From: Natronogracilivirga saccharolytica
GTDB taxonomy: Bacteria; Bacteroidota; Rhodothermia; Balneolales; Natronogracilivirgulaceae
Direction: 5' to 3'
NCBI RefSeq assembly: GCF_017921895.1
Contig: NZ_JAFIDN010000009.1
Location: 1 to 64,000 of the forward strand
Length of the DNA stretch: 64,000 bases
Made by a program: the position numbers and the translations under genes. Below are positions 45,362 through 54,501 of this stretch, in pieces (the first letter of the stretch is position 1; each line of letters begins with the position of its first letter). Under the pieces are notes generated by a model that searched no databases, was not told the DNA's origin, and saw only the letters and a program-made list of their open reading frames with translations.

Positions 45362-46534
45362 TCACACCTTGACGATGATGTTTTTGCGATACATGTAGCT
45401 CAGGATGAAGTACCAGATAACAATCCATGTGATCGCGTACATCAGTGAAGCGTTGATCTCCGAGGCAAACGGCAGAAATACATTGGAGAAAATAACCCGC
45501 TGCAGGCTGATGTATTCACCGGCAACCGGAATCTGTATCAGGTTGAGAGTGCGGGCCACAATACCGCTCATAAAGAAGACGGTAAGCGCATTGACACCAT
45601 ACACAACGAAGGGACGGGTCAGGCGCTGGTATCCTTTGACGTCAATCAGCCAGTAGCAGATGCCGAACAGCTGCATACCAACACCGGCCGTGAATATAGC
45701 GTACGAGCTGGTCCAGATCGGTTTGTTGATCGGGAAAAACCAGTCCCACACATAACCGATAGCGGCAAAAAAGAAGCCCCAGAGAAGGAACCGGGCCGTC
45801 TTTTCAATCGGGTCACGGTCCGACATCAGAATGATACCTGTCATCACACCCAGAAGGGTAGTACCAATTGCCGGAATGGTGCTGAATAGTCCTTCGGGAT
45901 CGTAGGGCCCGTTGCGATACAGGTGCACATCCGCAAAAATCAGCTGGTCGATGTAGGCAGCCAGGTTGGTATGCGGCTCGTCAATCATGCCCGCACCGTG
46001 TCCCGGCACCGGAACCAGCATCATCAATGCCCAGTATCCGACCAGAATACCGGCAATGCTGTAGACAATGGTACGCGGCTTCAGGTAGATGAACATTACC
46101 GATGCCACCAGATAGCATATGGCAATGCGCTGAAGAACACCCATGATCCTGATTTCAGACAGGTTCTGATGTATCCCGAAGGAAGGATCAAAAGTGAAGT
46201 AGGGATATCCGGCCATCAGAAGGCCCAGGCCAAAGATGATGAGCGACCGGGTAAAGGTTTTGCGCACAAGTACATTGTCCTCTGCACCTTTAGCCAGCGC
46301 TTTGGTAAAGGCAAGCACGACCGATACACCGACAATGAAGAGGAAGAACGGAAAAATTAGATCAGTGACCGTCCAGCCATGCCACTCGGCGTGACGCAGC
46401 GGCGGATAGATGGCACCCCAGGTGCCGGGGTTGTTGACCAGAATCATGGAGGCAATGGTCGCACCGCGGAATACATCCAGCGAGACCAGCCGCTTCCCGG
46501 CACGGAGCGCCTCCAGAGAGTCATTTTTTGTCAT
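45362..46534 (-). CDS. NagX/HGSNAT-like membrane acyltransferase (DUF5009 type)
   Basis: A 390-residue membrane protein with about 10-11 transmembrane segments. Its N-terminus, SLDVFRGATIASMILVNNPGTWGAIYPPLRHAEWHGWTVTD (given in parts: SLDVFRG, NNPGTW, RHAEWHGWT), is the signature of the heparan-alpha-glucosaminide N-acetyltransferase/NagX family, whose members move or acetylate amino sugars across the inner membrane. The conserved His of AEWHGW is present. It is the last gene of the minus-strand group and starts 36 bp after the end of the GH84 gene, whose product releases N-acetylglucosamine, so uptake or modification of amino sugars is the likely role. It ends 100 bp before a bidirectional terminator. 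Confidence 0.9.
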   Translation of the reverse strand: MTKNDSLEALRAGKRLVSLDVFRGATIASMILVNNPGTWGAIYPPLRHAEWHGWTVTDLIFPFFLFIVGVSVVLAFTKALAKGAEDNVLVRKTFTRSLIIFGLGLLMAGYPYFTFDPSFGIHQNLSEIRIMGVLQRIAICYLVASVMFIYLKPRTIVYSIAGILVGYWALMMLVPVPGHGAGMIDEPHTNLAAYIDQLIFADVHLYRNGPYDPEGLFSTIPAIGTTLLGVMTGIILMSDRDPIEKTARFLLWGFFFAAIGYVWDWFFPINKPIWTSSYAIFTAGVGMQLFGICYWLIDVKGYQRLTRPFVVYGVNALTVFFMSGIVARTLNLIQIPVAGEYISLQRVIFSNVFLPFASEINASLMYAITWIVIWYFILSYMYRKNIIVKV

Positions 46535-46569
46535 AACAGATAATATTATAAGTGTGAAACATTAACATA

Positions 46570-48888
46570 TTACTTCTCCATGCCCGTCAGACGGATAAGC
46601 GGAAAAGTGTAGGTATTTCCAAGGTAGGGGCGTGCGGATAAGAGAAACCGGTGCGAATCCCGTCCGTCGTCCGTTTCGGATGTCATCAGTCCGGCAATGG
46701 TGGCTCTCATTTCGGATTTGCCGCCATGCGGTACCGCAATCACGGCACTGTAGCCGTAATCCGTCTCCTTCCATCCGAATGAAACCTCCTCGGCGAACGT
46801 TTTGGTCAGGCTGCGGAAAGGGTTGGTAACCTGATGATAGAAGAAACCGGTCAGCGTGTACAGGTGAATGTCCGAAATACCCCGTTGTGTAAAAGGCGTC
46901 AGGTCCATCACGCGGACTTTATAACCGGGCTCCTGCCATTCGATTTCTTCGTCGGCAAGCCGCTGAGCGGATGCACCTGCTGCCACATCAGAGGTGACCT
47001 CCTCCTCATTGTTATTTCCGGAATCATCAGCATCGTTATCGTTGCCATCTTCATCATCAGTGTCGGGCTCCGGTCTCATTACAATGACCGGATCCTGTGG
47101 TTTGATCCAGGTCACCGGATCATCGGGATCCGTGTCCACAATCAGCATGATATGATCACCCTGAAAAAACGGTTCCCCGGGTGCAAGCCGGCCTTCCCGG
47201 TAAAACCGCATCCCGAAATAGAGATGAGTATCGTCATGGACGACAGCGGTTTCAGGCGGTCGTCCGGTCGTGTTGCCGGCCACCGGGATGGAGTAGAATC
47301 CTTCGTATTCCCACTCGCTGAGATCGCCGGACATGTCCACATCGAATGGCGCTTCCCGGGCGGTAAGGGTCTGACGGCCGACCCGGTATTGCAGCTTGCC
47401 GCGGCGGTCGACATAATAAGCCGGATCGGCTACCATCGCTTCAAAATCATCGCGGGTGTCTTCCAGAAACGGAATCAGTTCGGAGACCAGTCCCCGGACA
47501 CGCCGGGTTTGCCGGTCATCATCTGCGGATCCGGTGGCGGTATCTTCGTCATATTCTGATGAGCCGTCATTGTCCGGGGAGTCCCCGTTTGTCTCATTAT
47601 CGTCATCGAACGGTTCATAACCCAGCGAAATGAGCGATTCGATGGCACCCTGGAACCGGCCAAGACCTTCGGCAATGGTTGCCACGTGAAAGGGTTTGCC
47701 GGGGGTGTAGATCGGTGTGAAAACATTGTCATCCCATCCGTGCTCTCTGTAAAGGGCAATCAGCTCACGGATGTGCGGAATTGCGTCATCCGGGAACAGT
47801 TCGTTCAGCGCCCTGTCAAGAGCCGGCTCAGGCTCATAGTTGTACGGATCCAGTGCGTAGTAGGCCACAGTCGCCATCGGGATCATGGAAGCATAGGGCT
47901 GGTTCATGGGATTGGAGACAATTCCGGTGGTGGTCTTCGCCAGATCGGGGTCACGTCCTTCAAGCGGACCGAGAAAAACGCGCCAGGAGTCGAAGTCATT
48001 GACCGGAAAGTTGTCCCAGATCAGCGGCTTGCGCTGCATCTTTTCGCCCCAGTTCCGGGCCTCTTCCGCCGTGATGTGAGAAATGGCAACGTCCGTGCCT
48101 GTCCAGAAAAGAGGAACCTCCTCCGGCACCCCTTCGCCAAGTGTATAGACATATTCCCGGTTACCCCAGGCATCGGTGTAGGTGGTCGGGCAGACCACAA
48201 GCTCGGTTCCGCGTTCCTTGAGGTCTTCGTACAAACGGTTGATCACATGGACATGGGCTTCCCCCAGATTATCGAACTCTTCCATGTCCTCTTCGTGATT
48301 CAATGTCTCCGGAACATCATCCAGGAACAAAGCCACGTGGGTAATGCCAAGATCGATCATGGCCTCCATTTTGTCCAGCAGCGCCTGATAGTCATCCTCG
48401 CTGGAGTAGACCATGTCAAGACCCGGGCTGATGGCATAATAAATGATCACATCGTTTTTTTCGGCCTTCACCAGGAGTTCTTCGAAAATCTCAAGCTGCT
48501 CCCCGGCATAAGGCTCGCGCCAGCGTGAGCGGTGGTAGGGATCATCCTTCGGGGCATAGAAGTAGGACTGGAGGCCGACCTCGCCCATGAAGCGGATGAC
48601 GTCAAGGCGTTCCTCCGGGGTCCAGTGGCTGCCGTAAAATCCTTCCACAACACCATGGATGGGGAAGGGGGAGATGTCTGCTGAAACCGAAGAACCTGCT
48701 GTAGCGGAAGCCGGCAGCTGACAGGTTAATCCCAGCATCAGCAATGCAAGAAACCCCTTGAGGCAATGCATAACCGGATTTGATGTCCGTTTGAACGATG
48801 CACGGTTCCGGCCGGCAACGGATCCGGCATTTTCAGGCAATGATTCAATATCTGAAGGATTCATTTTAATCAAATTCTCATGTTGCAT
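46570..48888 (-). CDS. GH84 beta-N-acetylglucosaminidase (NagJ-like)
   Basis: A 772-residue exported glycoside hydrolase family 84 enzyme, using substrate-assisted catalysis to remove terminal N-acetylglucosamine. The family block HGVVEGFYG (78-86) and the catalytic pair Asp190-Asp191 in LFLDDVPE are present, with YAPKDDPYHR and WTGTDV as expected. A roughly 30-residue acidic linker (near 430-460) leads to a C-terminal beta domain (about 510-760) like CBM9/DOMON modules (VDMSGDLSEWEYEGFY), itself split by a second Asp/Asn/Glu-rich insert. Two starts are possible: ATG 48888, just after the stop of the upstream gene, or ATG 48771, directly before the signal peptide (MHCLKGFLALLMLGL). Operon spacing favours 48888. 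Confidence 0.92.
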   Translation of the reverse strand: MQHENLIKMNPSDIESLPENAGSVAGRNRASFKRTSNPVMHCLKGFLALLMLGLTCQLPASATAGSSVSADISPFPIHGVVEGFYGSHWTPEERLDVIRFMGEVGLQSYFYAPKDDPYHRSRWREPYAGEQLEIFEELLVKAEKNDVIIYYAISPGLDMVYSSEDDYQALLDKMEAMIDLGITHVALFLDDVPETLNHEEDMEEFDNLGEAHVHVINRLYEDLKERGTELVVCPTTYTDAWGNREYVYTLGEGVPEEVPLFWTGTDVAISHITAEEARNWGEKMQRKPLIWDNFPVNDFDSWRVFLGPLEGRDPDLAKTTTGIVSNPMNQPYASMIPMATVAYYALDPYNYEPEPALDRALNELFPDDAIPHIRELIALYREHGWDDNVFTPIYTPGKPFHVATIAEGLGRFQGAIESLISLGYEPFDDDNETNGDSPDNDGSSEYDEDTATGSADDDRQTRRVRGLVSELIPFLEDTRDDFEAMVADPAYYVDRRGKLQYRVGRQTLTAREAPFDVDMSGDLSEWEYEGFYSIPVAGNTTGRPPETAVVHDDTHLYFGMRFYREGRLAPGEPFFQGDHIMLIVDTDPDDPVTWIKPQDPVIVMRPEPDTDDEDGNDNDADDSGNNNEEEVTSDVAAGASAQRLADEEIEWQEPGYKVRVMDLTPFTQRGISDIHLYTLTGFFYHQVTNPFRSLTKTFAEEVSFGWKETDYGYSAVIAVPHGGKSEMRATIAGLMTSETDDGRDSHRFLLSARPYLGNTYTFPLIRLTGMEK

Positions 48889-48894
48889 GTCTTG

Positions 48895-50067
48895 TTATTC
48901 ACTTTTTTCTGCAGCTTTGGCCAGCTCCTTGCGCCTCAGATATTCCTGCTCTTCTTCAAAGGCCTCCTGTTCGGCAATACGCTCGCGCTCGAGGTCATCT
49001 TCTTCCTCAAGATGGTGTTCCCACTCAAATGTGCGGCGATGCCAGGTCAGTTTGTCCTCGTTGACATCGAACACGTTGTATCCCGGCTTGAAACCGATCC
49101 AGTTTCCGCCCCACCAGGCAGCGCTGACGGACTGACTGGTGACGTACCAGATGTCGTTATACTTGAAGTCTTCGTTGATGTGGGTGTGTCCCTGCAGTAA
49201 TGCCCTGACATTTCCGTGACGCTCAAGCACCCAGCGCAGATCCCGGGTATTCTGGATGACACGTCCGTGCATGGAGGGCATGTCGGGATCCTGATTGATC
49301 TGACCCAGATGAGAAAATGCGGCGATATGCGTGATGGCAACAACCGGCATATTCGCGTGCGCGGCAAGATCAAAACGGAGCCAGTCGAGCTGTTCCTCAC
49401 CGATTTTGGCGATGTAGGAAGGGCCGTGATCGGCATCAACTTCATGAATACAGTCAAGAACAACAAAATGCCAGCCAAACTTATTGAAGCTGAAGTAGCT
49501 TTTGTCCATGCCAAGCTTGTTCATGATCATGGTTTTGCCAATATCCGGATCATCTACGGGGACTTTTCTTCGCGAATTCCATCCAAGTACATCGTGGTTG
49601 CCCATGCAGTGATACCATGGCATGCCAAGATCATCGGAGATGGATTTATAGAGGTCTATCTGATCGTCAAATTCGTCTTTTTCGGTATAGAGACCGTCAA
49701 ACGGACCGTCTCCGCCCATCAGTGCGAAGTCCGGTTTGGGACTGAGCGCCTTCACATGCTCCACACAGCGCATATATCCTTCATCGCCTTTGCGCCCGCG
49801 GCGGACGTGGGAGTCGGTCAGATGGACAAAACGGAAATTGCCGCTTCGTTTGGGCTGAACAGCCCAGGATTTTTCGATACCGGTCTGAGTGAACAGGCCC
49901 AGTCCGGCACCCCCAAGGGCCAGTTTTTTGACAAAATCGCGCCGGTTGCATCCCGTTGTCAGGCTGCCTGAGTGAGTGTCATTACTATGATCCGGGTTGC
50001 TATCCTTCCCGGAAAGCTTCTTTTTTTTGCTGTGATCTTTTTCAATGTGTCTTTTTTCCTGTGACAT
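48895..50067 (-). CDS. Tat-exported calcineurin-like phosphoesterase
   Basis: A 390-residue metallophosphoesterase with a twin-arginine signal: Arg42-Arg43 in CNRRDFVKKLALGG, after a long charged n-region, so it is folded and metal-loaded before export. Metal motifs: DSH (85-87), ALMGGDG (near 120), GNHD (156-159), VAITH and LQGHTH. The C-terminal 50 residues are a highly charged Glu/Lys helix (LEEEDDLERERIAEQEAF), perhaps for surface or partner contact. It lies directly upstream of the GH84 gene (6 bp), so the two are translationally linked. Such enzymes strip phosphate from sugar-phosphates or phosphodiesters; here a role in amino-sugar or teichoic-acid-like substrates is inference. Confidence 0.9.
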   Translation of the reverse strand: MSQEKRHIEKDHSKKKKLSGKDSNPDHSNDTHSGSLTTGCNRRDFVKKLALGGAGLGLFTQTGIEKSWAVQPKRSGNFRFVHLTDSHVRRGRKGDEGYMRCVEHVKALSPKPDFALMGGDGPFDGLYTEKDEFDDQIDLYKSISDDLGMPWYHCMGNHDVLGWNSRRKVPVDDPDIGKTMIMNKLGMDKSYFSFNKFGWHFVVLDCIHEVDADHGPSYIAKIGEEQLDWLRFDLAAHANMPVVAITHIAAFSHLGQINQDPDMPSMHGRVIQNTRDLRWVLERHGNVRALLQGHTHINEDFKYNDIWYVTSQSVSAAWWGGNWIGFKPGYNVFDVNEDKLTWHRRTFEWEHHLEEEDDLERERIAEQEAFEEEQEYLRRKELAKAAEKSE

Positions 50068-50146
50068 GTCCCTGAGGTTTTTAGAAGTTTATCGTTCTCT
50101 TAAAATCATTTGTAATGTCTGGCTGCAAGATAACAGGCCGGACACA

Positions 50147-50214
50147 AAAAAGAACCGGAACAGTCAGCACGGGTTCGGAAATCATACCCGCCGGACGGTC
50201 CCGATTCTTTTATT
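50147..50214 (-). terminator. Imperfect hairpin downstream of amidase_3 gene
   Basis: On the minus strand AAAAGAATCGGGAC (near 50212) can pair imperfectly with GTTCCGGTTCTTTT (near 50148), giving a T-rich end. It would partly separate the amidase gene from the phosphoesterase gene 208 bp further on. The two mismatches and long loop make it uncertain. Confidence 0.35.
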
Positions 50215-50275
50215 CGATCCGGTTCGTAATACTACAATGTAATAACTAACGAAAAAAAATGCGGATGCCGGCTGC

Positions 50276-52816
50276 TTACTTGACCAGGGTCATTTTCCTG
50301 GTCAGTGTCTGACTGCCGGCCTGCAGCTTGTAAATATATACGCCGCTGGATACCTGAGTGGCATCCCATTCCGTTTCGTGCTGACCGGCCTCCATATGCT
50401 GGTCAACAAGCACGGTTACTCTGCGGCCAAGCATGTCGAACACCTCCAGTGTGACATCCTTTGCACTCGGCAAATCGTACCGGATAACGGTTGTCGGATT
50501 GAAGGGGTTCGGGTAGTTCTGGGCCAGACTGAGTTCATCGGGGACATCAGCCAGATGATCGCTGCCCGATGTGGGCTCCCTTTCGTAATATTCCACGATA
50601 CGGTAATCATCTATATAGATGGTACCCGTTGTGGCGGCATCTTCTTCCCAGGTAAGCTGGAAGCTGTCGGTATAGAGCTGGCCGTTGAGCTGACCATTGC
50701 CGTTCACCCAGGGCACAACCGGATCGTTGCTCAAATCCCAGGCTACCCGTTTCCATCCTTTCCAGTCGATGTCATACCACTCGCTTCCTTCCAGCTCATT
50801 GTTGCCGTCACGAAGCATGAAACGGAACCGGTTTCCTGATCCGTCACCGAATACATACGCTTCAAGGACATAGGAATCATCAAACCGCAGGTTCTGATCT
50901 GCACCCGGAGCAAGATACTGGCGAATCAGATGTGTTGAGGCATCCGTCTCCCATCCGTAACTCAACCGCATGGATCCGCTGCTTCCTGATGCAGCGTTGA
51001 CAATCCGGGTTTCAGGCTCCCGTTCGGTCAGATCGGTGATGATACCGCTTGTGCTTCCGCTCTGCTGGGGAACCCACCAGTCGGAAATTCCGTCGTTGAA
51101 ATCATCTATAACCTGCATATCGACAATTTCAGGGATTTCGGCGACAAAATGGAACTCCTTGACATCGGTTGTGTTGCCGAACCGGTCGGCCAGTCCGGCC
51201 GCTATGGTTACGGTATACTCGGCGCCATCCTCCAGATCAGAGGACGGGAAAAAGTGGAGGATGCTCCTCCTGTTCACCGTATTGAGCTGCGTTGAGCCCC
51301 TGATGGTACCTCCGGGTCCTTCGAGGTTGACGGCATCCCTGCTGACGGAGCCAAGCTCAATGGGTTCGTCAAATTCCATCCGGATGACCGGACGCTGTTC
51401 CTGTGCCGGACTGTCTGCAGATGGATAATATTCTACCAAAGCCGGTGGATCCGTGTCGGGCTCGGAAGTGGTGATTGTCAGCACATAGTCGCCTCCCGGC
51501 TCTCCGTCACCATCCCCGTCCAGGGCATTCCCGTTGAATTTGTCGACCACAATGTCACGGATCGTCAGGGTATATTCCTGCTCAAAATCAAGTGAGTCGG
51601 TGGTAATTATCAGAGTAAAGTCATCTTCCCATTCCAGCGTAAAGTCGGCTTCGGGATCAAAACTCACGGCATCCTCGAAAGAATCCGGGTCGGGGATGCG
51701 GCTGAAGGTGAGTTCAAGCTCATCGCCAGGTGTCAGTGCGTCAACCGGCGTATAGGCATGTACGTTAATAATGCGCGGAGCCTCGCTTGATTCCAGCTCG
51801 ACATCCAGAAACGTGAAATCGTGCGTTTCCAGAACAGCGGTAACTGTTTTTTCATAATGGTTGGGCGAATCGACAGTCACCTCAACGGTATCACCGGGAA
51901 TCAGGCCATCTATATAGTAAAATCCGTTGCTGAGCTCATCGGGGTCATTGGAATATTGGTGGAACAGCGATTCGTACGTGTCGGTGGTATAGGTGTGTTC
52001 GCCGATGGTTACCGTAGCTCCGTTGATCGTTTCGCCGCTTTGGGAGTCGGAAATGAAGCCGGTGGCAATACCGACTTCCGGCCGCTCAAGGTCATGATAC
52101 TCAAGGATGGTCCAGAATGCAGCCTTGGCTTCAAGCCGGCGCCACTCTTCATTGAGATTGCGCATCTGCTGGGTCGGATTGGTGTGAAAACCGGCTTCGC
52201 TCAGCAGCGAGGCCATAACCGTTTCCCTGTTCACATGCAGATAAGGCCATTTGTTGTCGTGATTTTCCGGAAATCCCTGATAGAACGTCCGGTCGGCATA
52301 GTTTCCGCGGCGGTCAATACGCATGGATTCGGTCAGAATCACATCCATGATGTCCCCGAAATCTTTTCCGCCTTTGGGAGTTTTTTCGACCGTTTCCCCG
52401 TTTTCTCTCCATCCCCCGTACAGCATAAGCGTTGAGTTGGCAGAAGGAGACCCCGCGTCACTGTGCACGGAGTAGTAGAAGTCTGCTCCTGTGGCATTGG
52501 CATCGCTAGTTCTTTCGGCAAGGCTCACCTGCTGCTCATGGTTGGTGCGGGCCATAAAGACTTCTTCAATATCGGTCTGCTCCTCCAGCATCTCGCGCAG
52601 GATAAGCGATACTTCCAGAACCTTTTCGGCCTCGGAGTAATTGAAAAGTCCCATGTTTTCGGTCCGGCTGTGTCCGGGATCGATGTAAATCGACCAGTCG
52701 CTGAGTCCGGTTACCTCCTGTGATTCGGCATCAGGCGGGGTCGATATAAGCAGTGCAAGTAAAACAGGCAGCAGGACCGCTGCTTTTATGTTTGTCCCTG
52801 TAAAAAAATGACTCAT
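50276..52816 (-). CDS. Amidase_3 N-acetylmuramoyl-L-alanine amidase with T9SS tail
   Basis: An 846-residue secreted zinc amidase. After the signal peptide, the amidase_3 domain (about 38-245) has the ligands His49 in IDPGHSR, Glu62 or Glu64 in NYSEAEKV and His118 in YYSVHSDAG. A carboxypeptidase-regulatory-like sandwich (about 250-340), two SbsA-type Ig domains (about 345-550; LELTFSRIPDPDSFEDAV, IRMEFDEPIELGSVSRDAV), a carbohydrate-binding-like jelly roll (about 560-755; FNDGISDWWVPQ), and a complete T9SS tail ([10 protein letters not shown] ... SSGVYIYKLQAGS ... MTLVK) follow. It would cleave peptidoglycan outside the cell. It is the third type of amidase in the window, with the two PGRP proteins. 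A TGACGTAATCA motif lies about 35 bp upstream. Confidence 0.93.
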   Translation of the reverse strand: MSHFFTGTNIKAAVLLPVLLALLISTPPDAESQEVTGLSDWSIYIDPGHSRTENMGLFNYSEAEKVLEVSLILREMLEEQTDIEEVFMARTNHEQQVSLAERTSDANATGADFYYSVHSDAGSPSANSTLMLYGGWRENGETVEKTPKGGKDFGDIMDVILTESMRIDRRGNYADRTFYQGFPENHDNKWPYLHVNRETVMASLLSEAGFHTNPTQQMRNLNEEWRRLEAKAAFWTILEYHDLERPEVGIATGFISDSQSGETINGATVTIGEHTYTTDTYESLFHQYSNDPDELSNGFYYIDGLIPGDTVEVTVDSPNHYEKTVTAVLETHDFTFLDVELESSEAPRIINVHAYTPVDALTPGDELELTFSRIPDPDSFEDAVSFDPEADFTLEWEDDFTLIITTDSLDFEQEYTLTIRDIVVDKFNGNALDGDGDGEPGGDYVLTITTSEPDTDPPALVEYYPSADSPAQEQRPVIRMEFDEPIELGSVSRDAVNLEGPGGTIRGSTQLNTVNRRSILHFFPSSDLEDGAEYTVTIAAGLADRFGNTTDVKEFHFVAEIPEIVDMQVIDDFNDGISDWWVPQQSGSTSGIITDLTEREPETRIVNAASGSSGSMRLSYGWETDASTHLIRQYLAPGADQNLRFDDSYVLEAYVFGDGSGNRFRFMLRDGNNELEGSEWYDIDWKGWKRVAWDLSNDPVVPWVNGNGQLNGQLYTDSFQLTWEEDAATTGTIYIDDYRIVEYYEREPTSGSDHLADVPDELSLAQNYPNPFNPTTVIRYDLPSAKDVTLEVFDMLGRRVTVLVDQHMEAGQHETEWDATQVSSGVYIYKLQAGSQTLTRKMTLVK

Positions 52817-52850
52817 TTTTTTGAAATTTTGGAATGAATACGTGATGATG

Positions 52851-52861
52851 TGATTACGTCA
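52851..52861 (-). promoter_or_regulatory. TGACGTAATCA motif upstream of the amidase_3 gene
   Basis: On the minus strand, TGACGTAATCA ends 35 bp before the amidase start. A copy with one change, TGACGTAATTA, lies at 53993-54003, upstream of the propeller gene of the same cluster. Confidence 0.45.
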
Positions 52862-52941
52862 GTGCAACAGGATGTGCACCGGGAGTGCCGGCATTAATAT
52901 GGACTCCATGGTACAGAGGCTGAAGTAATTCACGGGGTTGC

Positions 52942-53931
52942 CTACCGTATGGGCATGGCGTAAATGTTTCCGGATTCGTTGTCGGTGAATGCTATTCGCG
53001 TGCCGTCAGGTGAGACGGAAGGATGAAGCGCAATCATATCGGTGCCGGAGGTGAGGTGATGACGTTCACCGGTATCGATGTCAATGGCATAAATTTCCGA
53101 ACCGGTGATATGATGACCGTCATCTTCCGTAATCACCGCTATAACATATTTACCGTCAGGTGTCCAGGCCGGATCTTCTCCTCTGCCGAGTTCACACAGA
53201 TCGCTTCCGTCGGCATCGATCAGAAACAGTCCTTCCCCAATGACCTGAAAGGCAATCACACTGCCGTCCGGCGAGGGAGTGATATTGAGAATTCTCCGGT
53301 CTTCGAGTTCCACAACGACTTCGGGTTGCTCATCAGCTACCGGTGTTTTTTCAATCCGGTTATCGCGTGAGACCAGAACCGCTTCATCAAGAAGCCGCTT
53401 TTGCCTGTCGGCCGGTTGGATACCCGATTCCACCATTTCGATCGACTCACGCATGGGGACGGCTATCCGCTGATCCATATCGGTCCACTGTGGAACTCCG
53501 GTGCGTTCCCGGGAGTAGTCCCTGATCACGTGTTCGGTTTTGGTTTCAACATCAAAGCGCTTGACGGCATGCAGGCGGTGACGGTCTTCATAACTTGCCG
53601 TGCGGCTGAGGATAGATGAGCCGTCAGAAGACCAGCTGAAACCGTAGCCGGCAGACTCGTCCTGGCTCAGCTGCTCGATTTCGCTGCCGTCGGCCGATGC
53701 CGTCCACAGACCGCGGTACTCTGCGGATGTAAAGGCAATTCTGGAGCCGTCCGGCGACCATTTCGGACTCATAAAGTAGCGGGATTCGCTTTCAATGAGT
53801 ATTTCGGGAGTGCCGGGAGAAAACGGTTGCGCTTGCATGTTCTGGAAGCCCAGCAGTAAAACAAAGAAAAGCGCTACCGGAACCGGCAGCAGGTAGTTTT
53901 GTATTCCGTTGTTCATAAGAATTTTACACAT
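52942..53931 (-). CDS. TolB-like PD40 beta-propeller protein
   Basis: A 329-residue exported protein: a signal peptide (LLPVPVALFFVLLLGF), then six-bladed-propeller-like PD40 repeats with the SPDGSRIAF motif (KWSPDGSRIAFTSA, WSSDGSSILSRTA, TPSPDGSVIAFQV, AWTPDGKYVIAV, SVSPDGTRIAFTDNE). The family includes TolB and the N-terminal part of peptidase family S9; no protease domain is attached here. It leads the minus-strand group and probably senses or binds a ligand or scaffolds the secreted enzymes. ATG 53931 and ATG 53916 are both possible starts; no ribosome-binding site decides. Confidence 0.85.
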   Translation of the reverse strand: MCKILMNNGIQNYLLPVPVALFFVLLLGFQNMQAQPFSPGTPEILIESESRYFMSPKWSPDGSRIAFTSAEYRGLWTASADGSEIEQLSQDESAGYGFSWSSDGSSILSRTASYEDRHRLHAVKRFDVETKTEHVIRDYSRERTGVPQWTDMDQRIAVPMRESIEMVESGIQPADRQKRLLDEAVLVSRDNRIEKTPVADEQPEVVVELEDRRILNITPSPDGSVIAFQVIGEGLFLIDADGSDLCELGRGEDPAWTPDGKYVIAVITEDDGHHITGSEIYAIDIDTGERHHLTSGTDMIALHPSVSPDGTRIAFTDNESGNIYAMPIR

Positions 53932-54501
53932 TTCGATTTTTGATGGAGGGATGAATGATCAGGGAATACGGTGTGGAAGGGCGCTTTTGAAGTAATTACG
54001 TCAATCCGGTGAAATATTGGCGTGCTTTAATTGGTGACGTTACCCCATTGCATCCTTAAAATTGTATGTCCCTGACTTGTGTATTCCATAATAATGAGAA
54101 ATAATTAATATTTCATGATTTTTTGTTGGGTGGCAGCTTCTTGTCTTCTGTCCGGATTCAGGGATCATTTCCCGAATACTTACCCGGAAACCCTCACGGT
54201 TGTTTACATCAGAATACATTATCTTTTCAGGGTGTTTTGATATCCGGCAGGATGTTAATAATTGTTTAAAATTTTTCTTGACAAACTACAGGAAATTGAG
54301 AATATTTGATCATTGAAAGATCAGTGATCCAGGGACATTATGATCAAGCACAGCAGCCACACCTCCCTAATTAGTACAGAAACCAGCCTCAAGGCATTGT
54401 ATGTATGATTCTACTGCCGGAAAAGACTGACGTGCCTACCTGCAAAGCAGGGCTTTAATTTTTTTTACGTAAATAAACAACATGTCTACAACGCGATAAT
54501 T
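53932..54501. promoter_or_regulatory. 570-bp divergent control region of the amino-sugar locus
   Basis: It separates the minus-strand enzyme group from the plus-strand receptor group. It holds TGACGTAATTA (minus, 53993-54003), TGACGTTA (54035-54042), CAGGGACATA on the minus strand (54064-54073), a TTGACA hexamer at 54278-54283 with AATATT 17 bp on (54301), a GATCA-type hairpin at 54308-54329, and CAGGGACAT (54330-54338). No gene is seen. Confidence 0.5.
54278..54306 (+). promoter_or_regulatory. Candidate promoter of the TonB receptor operon
   Basis: TTGACA (54278-54283) and AATATT (54301-54306) are 17 bp apart. The second box is a weak -10; read as Bacteroidota -7 it is AATATTTG. It implies a leader of about 190 nt before the ATG at 54502. 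Confidence 0.4.

Noticed and set aside
47686-48528. A 280-codon frame opposite the GH84 gene
   Set aside because: The sense strand encodes the catalytic core of GH84; this is a shadow frame.
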